Shown here piece after piece: positions 53,956 to 64,000 of a stretch of 64,000 bases of DNA (the first letter of the stretch is position 1; each line of letters starts with the position of its first letter). The stretch comes from Anthoceros angustus (lineage: Eukaryota; Streptophyta; Anthocerotopsida; Anthocerotales; Anthocerotaceae): the NCBI GenBank assembly GCA_010909165.1, contig VJWM01000151.1:550248-614247 (forward strand), given 5' to 3'. Both the position numbers and the translations under genes were made by a program. A model generated the notes under the pieces. It was not told the DNA's origin, did not search any database, and was given only the letters and a program-made list of their open reading frames with translations.

Positions 53956-55640
53956 CGTCCTTGAACATGTAACTCCGTTGCGTGAGTCCAAGTCCCTCCA
54001 TATGCCGATAATGTCTCGATTTGGGCGGGGCCTTGGTCAACACATCTCGTTTCTCATCCGTGTGAACATAATCGAAACAAAGACGCTCCACCACATTTAC
54101 GATATAATGGTGTCAGATCTCATGTGTTTAGTTCGGGCAGGAAACCTAGGGTTTGCAACAAGAGCAAGGCATATATTATCACACAAAGAGGAGTTGGCCT
54201 CATCTGCTGCTGGCCCAAGTCTGCAAGGAAAGTCCTTTCCCACTCTGCCTCTTTTGATGCATCACCAAGCTCAGAAGCCTGTGACAGGAGGGTATAGAGG
54301 CTTGCTTTTTACAACTCCAATTGATGGCTGCATTCGCAAGAAGGAAACAGTATGTCGAAAGGCTTTTCCTGCTATCACTATCGATGCCCAATCGGCATGG
54401 GTAACCTTTAAGGTGCTGCTCTGCCAACTCATTATAGATAGTCCATAACATTGGGTGCCCTTAAGGTACTAATACTCTTTTGGCGGCTACCCAATGTCAC
54501 ACCTGGGTTTCTGTGAATTGGGAGAGTGTGCTCACGGATGAATATCCGGAAAGTGCCACTCACAAAAGATAAGGCTTCCTATCAAGTGATGTCTCAGAGG
54601 CACATCTGCCATTTCCCTTTCTCTCACTTTGATTGTGACATTGCAGCTTGTGAGTTTAACTCCCATGGTCAAGGTGGCCGGTCGGGTCGTGCTGGTCTAG
54701 CTTAAACTTGGTCAAGATATCTTGGATGTCTTGTCTTGGTGTATCACTATCAGATGCCCAATCGGCATCAGTGAATCCCTTTAAGGTAAGCTGTTCTTGC
54801 CCACTGCATTTATAGCATAGTCCATAACATTGGGTGCCCTTAAGGTAACGGAATACTCTTTTGGCAGCTACCCAATGCGCGCGACCAGGGTTTTCCAGGA
54901 ATTGGGAGAGTGTGCTCACAGAGTACTGAATATCTGGACGAGTCCAGTTACCTACAAAGATAAGGCTTCCTATCGCATGTCTGTAGGGCACATCTGCCAT
55001 TTCCCTTTTCTCTGCCTCAGATTGTGGACATTGCAGGCTTGTGAGTTTAACTCCCATGGCTGAGGGTGTAGTTGCTGGTCGTGCTTGGTCTAGCTTAAAC
55101 TTGGTCAAGATATCTTGGATGTACTGGTACTGGTGTATCATTAGAAGTCCCTCAGATCTCACACGAAGTAGCTGGATACCTAGGCAAAATTTCAGTTCTC
55201 CTATATCCTTCATTTCGTATTTGCTGCTCAACATGGATTTCACTTCTTCAGCTTGCTTGCCGGGCCGGGCATTGGATCACGCCATCCACGAAGGGCGAGC
55301 ACCACATATCTTAGCCTCTCAGAGCTCGTAAACATAGCTTGATCGCTTGAATGATGCTAAGGAGGTAAGCGTGGATGTTCAAGTACTAGACTTCCAGGCA
55401 CTCATGAGAAGGTCTAACAATGTTGCACACTTCTGGGATGATTTTTATCTATCATTCCCCTCGCCGCCTATAGTAGGTCCTCGTCTAGTGCTCCATAGAG
55501 TAGCCGTGCACACGTCCATTTGATACAATTCCAGGTTATGTTTTGCAGCTAAAGCTAGAATCATTCGATTGATTGTGATCTCAATGCGGAGAGAAGGTTT
55601 CGGATTACTAATCACCGCAGTGAAACTCTCACACAAGTCC
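53956..55640 (-). pseudogene. Copia 2 reverse transcriptase C-part and RNase H
   Basis: The frame 54656-55243 carries MKSMLSSKYEMKDIGELKFC, LGIQLLRV, WTRPDIQYSVSTLSQFLENP and FTDADWASDSDT. RNase H continues at 54200-54450 (YCFLLANAAINWSCKKQASI) and, in shifted frames, to about 53960 (ALVANPRFPARTKH). The stretch 54380-54720 repeats 54740-55140 with many small losses, so the RNase H reading is interrupted by a duplicated RT piece. The N-terminal RT including YVDD is missing or scrambled between 55330 and 55640. Confidence 0.8.
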
Positions 55641-58600
55641 TTGTATCCGCTATCTCACCTTTGTCATTCAACTTTAATTTGAATACCCACTTACAAGAGA
55701 TGGGTTTCACGTGCAAGTCCACCAATTTCCGGTATGGTTTTGACGAGGCTATTGAACTCGTCATCAACATAAATTTCCATTGTCTTTTCGTGGCTTGAAA
55801 AAGCCTCTTTTAGCGATTTAGGTTCCAAGTCAATTGTGGTTGATGCGCATGTATAGCTTCAGCATAAGATGTGCGGAAATCGATGGACTGGTATCTAGGC
55901 TCTTTCCATTCTTCAGGAGGTGGCCTGTACCTGCTGGAACGTCTTGGAGGAGGTCATCCCATGAGTTCTTCCTCACCGTCCAAAGATCGACATCAAGAGC
56001 ATCAGGTAAGCCTCCTGGATCATCAGCCTGTGCTGCATCTTCCTGGAAATTCTGATCGTGAAAGTTATCATCATTGCCAGGAACGTTTACAACATCGTCT
56101 ACATCGCCTTGTGCCTGGTCAGGTCCTGCTCATGTGGGATCGGATGACGTGGATCGAGGTTGCCGGAGCCTCACTTGCTCGGGTTAGGCTCGTCACCGGA
56201 AGTCAAATTCAGATGTTTCTTCTTCCAGATTTTCTCCCTCAGCAGCTGGATTGACTCCCTCAGAGTCCAAATGGGACTGAAATCCTGGAGTAGCAGGGCG
56301 TGTAGGCTCAATGAAGGTGACAGACCTGGCCAGAACAGATGTCTGTGAGGTAGGATTGTACAATTTGTATGCCTTGGAAGTTTCACTATAACCAACAAAG
56401 ATGAGGGCTTGAGCACGAGGGTCTAACTTCCGCCTCTTTTCTTCAGGTATAAGTGCAAAAGCACGGGATCCGAAGACGTGGCAAGCTTGGTTTCTGTTCC
56501 ACATGGCTTCAAAAGGTGTCTTCAACGGGACGAGTGTAAATGTGAGTACATATGTAGCAAAGAACAATAGCCCCTACCCCAAGTTTTGAGGTAATCCAGT
56601 ACATGCTACGTGTCATGGATAAGAGGGTTTGGTTCTTGTGCCACCATTCCGTGGATGGCGTGTATGGAAAAATCAAGCCTCAGACACCATGTTCAGAATT
56701 AAGAATTGTATTCAATATCGCCCCAATACTTGATCGAATTTCCTCGTCTAGTGCTCCATAGAGGTATGCACCGTCCATTTGATACAATTCGAGGTTATGT
56801 TTTGCTAAAGCTAGAATCATTCGATTGATTGTGATCTCACGGGGAGAAGGTTTCTTGGTAGTCTAATCCCTCGATGTGTGAAACCCACAGCGACAAGTCT
56901 AAGTGTCACAGCTATCTCCACATTCAACTTTAATTTGAATACCCACTTACAAGAGATGGGTTTCTGTCGGTGACAGTCCACCAATTTCCGGTATGGTTTT
57001 GCGAGGCTATTGAACTCGTCATCAACATAAATTTCCATTGTCTTTTGGGGCTTGAAAAAGCCTCTTTTGATTTAGGTTCCAAGTCAATTGTGGTTGATGC
57101 GCATGTATAGCTTGACATAAGATGTCTGAAATCGATGGTGTATCTAGGCTCTTTCCATTCTTGAGGTGGCATTACTGCTTTGGGCGTCTTGGAGGAGGTC
57201 ATCTCTGTAGGGGTTCTTCCTCAATTTCAGTCCAATGCACATCAAGAGCATCGTAAGCCTCCGGATCATCGGCTTCTTTGCATCTTCTGGGTGATCGTGA
57301 AAGTTATCATCATTGAGGCGTTTACAACATCGTCTACATCGCCTTGTGCACAGTCGGTCCTTCATGTGGATGCGATGAGCCGATGGGGTTTGCTGGGTAT
57401 CACTTGCTACTGCAGGTTGGGGAGCTGCGTCGTGCAGGAAGTCAAATTCGGATGTTTCTTCTTCGATTTTCTCCCTCGGTTGGACTCCTCGAGTCCAAAT
57501 GGGTGAAATCCGGAGTAGCGGTGTAGGCTCAATGAAGGTAGCGGACACGGCAGGCAATTTATGTGAGGTAGGATTGTACAATTTGTATGCCTTGGAAGTT
57601 TCACTATAACCAACAAAGATGAGGGCTTGAGCACGAGGGTCTAACCGCCTCTTCTTGGTATAAATGCAAAAGCACGGGATCGAAGACCCGTAAGTCGACA
57701 AGCGTTTCTATTCCATGGCTTCAAAAGGTGTCTTCAGCGGAAGAGCTTGCTGAGTACATATGTGACAACAATAGCTCGGCGAAGTTTTGAGGTAATCCGG
57801 CAGAAGCATGCTACGTGTCATGGATAAGAGGGTTTGGTTCTTGCGTTCGGCCACACCATTCTTTGTGGCGTGTATGGAGCGATCAGCGCCTCATACCATG
57901 AGTTCAAAATTACGTGCCATTATCAGTCCTTAAATACTTGACTGAATTTCACGTCAGGTCTGATTTAAACCCGATCCTGAATGTGTGAAGGTATCACTCT
58001 TGAGTTGTAAAGGGTACGTCCATGTATACCGTGAGTAATCATCCGTGATACTTAGGTAATACAAAGCACCAGAGTGGTACTTGATTTTCCCCGAAGATAC
58101 AGTGCGTTCGAGGACAGCCTTTGCTCAGTATGACGCCGGTGTGGAAATGGACGATCATGGCTATGATGCAAGCCTCACGGAAGGAGGTCCTTAAAACATC
58201 GAGGTAAAGGTTCCTTATGACATTCTCAGAGACATATCTACCAACAGGCCGTGCACGGATGTGTGAGGCGGGCATGCCAGACCGCTAATTTTGTGTCTGT
58301 GGATGCTAAACCCGCTACACCTTATGTGTGAAAATGTCCAGCTCGACAGAATTTTCGAATGCCTCAAGGCGTACAAGGATGGGTCGATTGAAAAGTGCAT
58401 GTGTCATCTGCTGACCTTCATGTGGTAGGTCCTCTGCGCATTAGTTTGCTAAGGGGAGGAGGTTCTTTGCCATTGGCACATGTGACATCCTCGTAGGGTC
58501 AATTGATCCATCATGAAGACGAACTTGCATATCTTGTCCTTGTATTTGCAAACTGGTCTTGTTTTGTTCGCCACCCGAAGCACTTTTGATGTGGATCAAG

Positions 58601-60330
58601 GCGTGAATCGAGTGAAGAACTCGATTTTGTCCTTGCATATGTGTGAGGTTGGAATCAAGATACGCTCCCTCCTTTGTGCGAGCAAGAGATATGCTGAGGA
58701 TCTTCACGGTGGTTTGGTGTCACCGATTGTATCTTTAATGGTGACATTCGAAGGCTCTTAGTAACGTTGAGGTTCACCAATTTCTTCTTCTTACACTCTC
58801 GGGCCCAATGACCAGCACCCGCCACACCGGTCTCTTGGAGGATGACGACCCATCGTTTGCCACTTGTCGGAGGTCGGGTTTCTAACTTGTTTTGTTAGGT
58901 CGAAAGCAGAGCTAACACCTTTTACGCTTTGTTCCTAGGTACACTAGCGAATTCAAACGGATCGCTCCTCTTATACAAAGCACCAATCACATCTTCACAT
59001 GTGATTGTGCTTGCGAACCTCCAAACTCCACTAGGTTTGAGTCCATTCGTTGTGACGAAAGCTTGATAAGATGGGGGCAGGCTAGAAAGTAACCTTGCCT
59101 GCCGACTGTATCTTTCTCCGGGCCAAGAGGTAATTTGTGCTCGTAGTTGACGAAATCGGCTTGTATGTGCCGAGATCTTGTCTCCCTCCCTCATCTTCAA
59201 TGTAGTCTCTCAGATGGCATGTAGACTCATCATGTTTTGACTTTTGTATGTCCTCTCCGGTGATCGCATGTAGCAGACCGTGAGATGTTCGACATCGGCA
59301 CAAGGTCCACGCCCGTGCCATTGATGGCACATCTGTCTGACATCATGAAGGGAACTTGATGTCCTTGTATTTACAAAGCGGTCTTGTTTTGTTTCACCAG
59401 CACTTTTGATGTGGTGGCGTGAATCGAGAGTGAAACTGATTTTGTCCTTGCATATGTGTGAGGTTGCGCCGGAATCAAGATACGCTCCCTCCTTTTTATG
59501 CGCAGGCAAGACATACGGTGAGGATCTTCACCGGTGGTTTGGTGTCACCTGATTGTCTGTCTTTAATGGTGACATTCGCAGCGCTCTTAGTAACGTTGAG
59601 GTTCACCAATTTCTTCTTCTTACACTCTCGCCCAATGACCAGCAATTCCCAATTACAATTCAGTCTCTTGGAGGATGACCGTCGGGTTTGCCACTTCTTT
59701 GGAGTCGTGTTGCCTTGGACTTGTTTTTGTTAGGTCGAAAGCTAACACCTTTTACGCTTTGTTCCTAGGTACACTAGCGAATTCAAACGGGGCCTCCTCT
59801 TGGTACAAAGCACCAATCACATCTTCACATGTGATTGTGCTTGCGAACCTCCGGCTCCACTAGGTTTGACAGTCCATTACGTATTGTAAGCTTGATAAGA
59901 TGGGGCGGGCTAGAAAGTAACCTTGCCGCCACCGTGACTCATCTTTTCGCCATCAGGTAATTTGTGCTCGTAGTTGGAAATCGGCTTGTATGTGCCGAGA
60001 TCTTGTCTCCCTCCCTCATCTTCAATGTAATATGCGCACATCATATGTAGACTCATCATGTTTTGACTTTTGTATGTCCTCTCCAGCTGATCCCATATGT
60101 CAGCGGCATCTGTGAGATGTTCGACATCTGGCACAAGGTCCACGTCCAGGCCATTGATTAGGAAACCAGCAATCTTTGTGTCGAGTCCACTTGGCAATGT
60201 CATCACCGCCGCTTGTTTACTCCAAAGTGGCGAGGGAAGTTTCGTAAGTTCTATCCACAATGTTCCAGACACCTTGCGCCAACAGGATGGTCTTGATGCG
60301 AACACGCCAAACAGGATATCGGTTCCCATT
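54360..60330. repeat. Three internal tandem duplications within copia 2
   Basis: The pairs are: 54380-54720 with 54740-55140 (offset about 360-410); 55480-56560 with 56755-57720 (offset about 1220-1250); and 58510-59310 with 59345-60150 (offset about 830-860). In each pair one copy reads more cleanly and the other has lost many strings of one to eight bases. Confidence 0.75.
55641..57730 (-). pseudogene. Copia 2 integrase C-part and linker, present twice
   Basis: Copy one (56193-56567) and copy two (57144-57701) both contain RRKLDPRAQALIFVGYSETS or its variant KRRLDPRAQALIFVGYSETS, and SKAYKLYNPTS, the integrase C-terminal block. The linker and start of RT repeat at 55700-55860 and 56930-57110. 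The second copy has many short losses. Confidence 0.8.
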
Positions 60331-60486
60331 AAAACGGTCTTTCTCCTTTAGCTCAGAGGTAAAGGTTGGACCAGACATTTTTATGGGTTTGGGATTCGGC
60401 TTTGGCTTGGGTCTGATGTTAAACTGACCAAATTGTTGAGCTAGTGCATCGATTTGTGCCGTGGACATGCAGATGTAACAGAACAC
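57731..60486 (-). pseudogene. Copia 2 gag, protease and integrase start, partly duplicated
   Basis: Gag starts at about 60466 (MSTAQIDALAQQFGQFNIRP) and includes FTSELKEKDRFNGNRYPVWR and VEHLTDAADIWDQLERTYKS. Protease is recognised by KKEGAYLDSGATSHICKDKI at 59509 and, damaged, by KEGAYLDSNLTHMQGQ at 58680. The block 58510-59310 repeats 59345-60150 with about 830-860 bases between matches. Stops are frequent. Confidence 0.8.
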
Positions 60487-61554
60487 CTGAAAGCTATGGC
60501 TTCAAGATGATTCTGGTATACCTAAATGTCCTGCAACATTCATGTTAGCTCATGCATCACGTTTTGATATCAAACTGACCAAGAGTGCGAGGGATGATGT
60601 GGGGGTAGCGGAGGAGGAGAGGATAGAGACTTATCCTAGCCTTCTCTTGCTAACCTCCTCATCAAAGTCTTCCCAAGGTTTACTTTAACACTTGGCCAAA
60701 GCGTTATGCGGGTTAGTTTAGAGAAAGGAAGGTAATGACGTTTCATTTCTTGACCTAAGCCATGTCCCGTCAGATAAAAGTAACTCTTCTAAAGAACCTA
60801 TCAACGTGCAAGGGACACAATGCCGTGAAGGGGCACCAACTGTTGCGCGATCTGATCCCGATGGCCTCTGTCGTGCAGTTTCCTGTTGTCTGAAATTTCG
60901 TGTTTAGAGCCATCACCGAGGAGTAATTGGTAGGTGAATTCTCCTCGCCTCTTGGGTTTGCACAATGTTCCTCGTGTTGCAATGTGTGATCACACAATTG
61001 GCGTGATAGAAGCCACAAGATTCTTGATTATTTGTAGCTTCGGCCCGAAACCCAAGGATTTGATCACCGCTGGGGTTCCGCCTTCGATCGTCAACTCGTC
61101 TTCAAGACTTCCGGTTTGACAAACGTATGAGTCCTCTCCACACGATACGGTGTGGCCAAGGTCTGCCGCAGGTTCTGGCTAGTTTGGTGGAATTGAATTT
61201 CTATTTTTTGCCCATCACGCCGTGTTGCTGTGGTTCTAGTTTGGAAGAGAGAAGGGGCACCACCTTCGTGGCGTAGATTGTGATTCCGCCCCTTTGTTGA
61301 CAACGGTTTATATACCCATCCGTGATTGATTTTTGCGCACTTTGAGCCTTAATCTCCCACTAGAATGGGTTTCCAAAACGCCTAAGGTACCGGTAGTCGC
61401 CTGTGATATAGGTCTAGCACTCATCCGATGGTACAAAGGAATTGAGACTTGTCGCCCACGACGATCTCTCCTGCTTGTGCCTTCTGATTACGTATTCCTG
61501 CACGCGCCTAGGCATTTGCATGGAAGTTGCCGGGATGCGCAGGGCCTGACACCA
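60487..61554. other. Leader region of copia 2
   Basis: About 1 kb lies between the primer-binding site and gag, longer than usual for copia. A second primer-site-like string (minus strand TTTGATATCAAAACG at about 60550) just upstream of gag could mark an older leader or LTR junction. Confidence 0.4.
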
Positions 61555-61727
61555 TGTAAACGCTCGATAGAACGAGACCAGAGGGTAACAAAATGATTGA
61601 ATTGATTAACAAAAGGGTCTCATATGTCTTTTATATCTAAACCTAATCACAACCAAGTTAAGGTCCAATGATCACATACCAAGCTAAACAATAACCTAAG
61701 CTAGTGAAGAACCAATATGTAATGTAT

Positions 61728-63100
61728 GACCCTCTTGTGACTGCCGGGTTCCCCTTCTTCCTCATCGACACCATCCGATGTTGGCCTGGCGAGGGTGCTC
61801 CCGAATGACCACAGGGAGCCCCAGCCGTCGGCTGCCCCCAGTGCCCCGGTTTGGGAAACGAACAAAATGACTGATCGTATCACCAAACCGAGTTCCCTGT
61901 CCCGAAGGGTGCCGGCCGGGCCCGCCCACTCCATCGGGTCTACTCACCGCCTGAAGGAAACACCGGCATCCCTAAGGTCTCCACGATCACAAGATCCGCA
62001 CCGCCTCAAGATCTCATTGATCATCATTGCTCCTTAAATATGGTAGTAATAGGTGCATCGCTCATCTTCCTGGTGAAGCTCATCCTCAACTATCCGAGCT
62101 AAAATGTTCAACTCGCAGACCTTGGCCTCGAGGGCTTTTGTAGCCAACAGGGTGGTTGTGGACTACACGGACTTCCCGGCTAGGTTAGGGTAGGATTTTG
62201 TTTTTTGGAGCGAAGGATAAAAAATGAGGCGAAAAAGGGGAAAAGCATGTTAGCACCCCACCAAGACTCGGAGTATACTCCCGGACCGAGTGAGGAACGA
62301 TCTAGGCCTACGATGGCAAAGCACAAGGTAATGGATAAGTCCGACCCACCTGTGACCAGCAGTGATAAGTACGCCTGTGGAAAGTAACTTAGAAGTTGGG
62401 CCGAAGGACTGACTAGGCGACGCCACGTGACGACCGAGTGGAGGATGCTGCATGGGTCGACTGTAACCTTGCTGAGGTCAATAGTGTATTCACGCCACGA
62501 CGCGCGCCAGAGGGGCCAGGCACGCCACAGAAGGCCGTGCACGGCACAGAGGGGCCGAAAGCCATGCATCGGGCTACGGACAGTGAAGAGGCGCCTCCGC
62601 CTGGCATTCCCAAGGCGTGGTCGCGGAAGAAGGCTGCTCACAGCCGAGACACTCGCGATCCTTGCGCCCGCAACCGGCTCCGGGTATCTGGGACACCGAC
62701 GCGGGGCTCACCGCTGAGGTCGGAGTGAACGCGCGAAGAAGGCGAACGTGCTGCCAGCCTCCGGCTGCTGCCAGAACCAAGGGAGGAGAAGGCGATGGCA
62801 CCCAAAAGCCCGCTGGAAGTTTGGGAGCCATGGAACCTTGTGGAGCGCAACATTGTGACCCGCGCTATCCTGACTTTGGGCCTGCCCGTGAAGCGGAGAA
62901 TTGGTGCAGGAGTGGCATTTGGATGTGTTCCGATGGTCTGACATTTGATAGTGTCACCGGGTCCGGAGTTTGCCCGAAGATGTCAAGGGCGGTCAATAAA
63001 GGAGGTGCGGTCCAAGAACCTCCGGAGGACCCAAGGCGATGGACCTTGAGGTCCCGAGGCGCCTACAACCGCCCCAAGGAGGAAGAGGGGAGGGTTTCCT
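61728..63100. other. Unrecognised GC-rich region
   Basis: Several overlapping plus-strand frames (62438-62728, 62617-63102) are open because the sequence is GC-rich. They lack family motifs. No gene is supported. Confidence 0.35.
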
Positions 63101-63560
63101 AATTAAGTTTTGGTAATTAATTTTGATTACATTAAATTCTGCTTAAATGTAACTTAAGCCAGTTTTAATTGTTTTCTTAGTTAGTGGATAGCTTTCAAGT
63201 TAGTGAGAGCTAACTAGCCTTTTAGTCTCATTTTGAAGCGATTCTTCACACCTAGTTCATAGTGAGTGGGAGTGATGAAATATGACCTATTTAGGGCACT
63301 CTTCACTAGGGCACCTAAGGCTATTAATTAATTTAGTTCTTAGGGCTTTAGGTAGTTTAATGAGTAGTTAGTTGTTACAACCACTTAGAGGTTAGAACTA
63401 CTTATGGTTACAACCACCTTATGGTTATAACCACCTAGCCTATATAAAGGCTTTGTACTTTCTATTATAATCAATGCATACAACTTTTTGTGCAAAGCTT
63501 TCTACTATCGCTATGTTTTGCTACCTAGGCGGCTATGATTCTCATCACATACATACAGAT
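63100..63560 (+). repeat. LTR-like promoter region
   Basis: This is AT-rich sequence with repeated GGTTA(C/T)AACCACCT units (63370-63440) just before TATATAAAGG at 63441 and AATCAATGCATAC further on. It looks like the U3/R part of a retrotransposon LTR. It shares TTTAGGGCACTCTTCA with 10037 and 10069. LTR ends were not identified. Confidence 0.4.
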
Positions 63561-64000
63561 GGAATTGCTGACCGTTGACGTCGACAATCAAGCCCCTCAG
63601 GAGAACACAAAGCATATGACTCGGACACACAAGAACTACCAAGCTAGAATGCTTTGGTAGGGTCAAACAGAGCTTGAAGCTCCGCGATGAGCAAGGGGAC
63701 TCCGTCCGTCCATTCTTGAATGCCCTTCCAGTTAATGGCCGCTATTTGTAAGTGAGTCCTTTTCTAAAGTTGGCCCTACTTTAAACTCGGGATGCCTCGA
63801 TCCTATGCACCGTTGGCTCAAGAGGCGTTGTTCAGAGGTCCCTTGCTATCGAGAATAGAAGCTTCATTCACACCACACAAAACATCCCCTTGTTATTTCG
63901 TTCTTATCCTTGCACATTGGCTCCCAGGTGCCTGGGCTCCCACACGATAAGAAGGGCAAGGATGATTCTGCACACACGACTCCATGATCCACACTTCCAC
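63561..64000. other. Window end, nothing recognised
   Basis: No open frame with motifs and no RNA or repeat is recognised. Confidence 0.4.

Larger units (their letters stand above)
53060..61727 (-). mobile_element. Ty1/copia retrotransposon 2, with LTRs and internal tandem duplications
   Basis: The 3' LTR (minus-strand sense) is 53060-53258. The 5' LTR is 61555 to about 61727 and lacks its outer end. The LTRs share TGTAAACG, AATGATTGAATT, AACAAAAGGGTCTCATATGT and CCAATGATCACATAC. A polypurine tract (AAGAGGAG) borders the 3' LTR at 53259-53266, and a Met-tRNA-like primer site (TGGTGTCAGGCC) borders the 5' LTR at 61539-61554. The interior holds gag, protease, integrase, RT and RNase H on the minus strand, all broken. 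Three tandem duplications enlarge it (see the repeat entry). Confidence 0.85.

Overview
The window is nuclear DNA of a land plant. It has GT-AG spliced genes, an Alba-family RNA/DNA-binding protein with an RGG tail, ginkbilobin-type DUF26 secreted proteins, many PPR fragments, a gamma-tubulin complex (GCP2) fragment, Ty1/copia elements and a CACTA-type transposon. The retroelement and PPR debris, together with the ginkbilobin-type genes, suggests a seed-free vascular plant such as a fern, but this is inference. Nothing here looks bacterial or organellar, apart from one gene of ultimately prokaryotic type (ParB plus DNA methyltransferase).

Layout. 1-7 kb is the gene-like part: an eight-exon Alba/RGG gene (2039-3864) and an eight-coding-exon Cys-rich XYPPX-repeat gene (5215-6749), both reading as intact. 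7-10.9 kb is repeats and 5S-rRNA-like debris. 10.9-14.4 kb holds a tandem pair of DUF26 genes duplicated with their promoters and an upstream tRNA-Arg relic; the first is open and the second is frameshifted. 16-24 kb is a field of decayed PPR sequence, into which an intronless methylmalonate-semialdehyde dehydrogenase copy has landed. It ends in two direct copies of a 1.95-1.98 kb unit, each carrying a head-to-head pair of 5S-derived elements. 24-29.8 kb has unknown repeated ORFs, an antisense PPR relic, a secreted glycine-rich protein gene broken by three short deletions, and a GCP2 pseudogene fragment.

30-37.6 kb is a decayed minus-strand copia element followed by a 3.5 kb CACTA-like element with matching 14-bp terminal inverted repeats. 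38-53 kb is the most interesting part: a plus-strand spliced gene resembling the DUF7869 transposon-like family converges on a minus-strand spliced gene that joins a ParB-like domain to an N6/N4-type DNA methyltransferase. Both are broken. The ParB-methyltransferase exon is split by a 6 kb insertion flanked by an 8-bp direct repeat, and a second copia element (53060-61727, with LTR, polypurine tract and primer-binding site visible) sits at its 5' end. GC-rich palindromic repeats occupy introns of both genes. 61.7-64 kb has no recognisable gene; it includes an LTR-like promoter.

Almost everything after 16 kb is decaying, and many repeat pairs differ mainly by short indels. Frameshifts in this part of the window could therefore be real decay or sequence-consensus error, and the two cannot be separated from the sequence alone.
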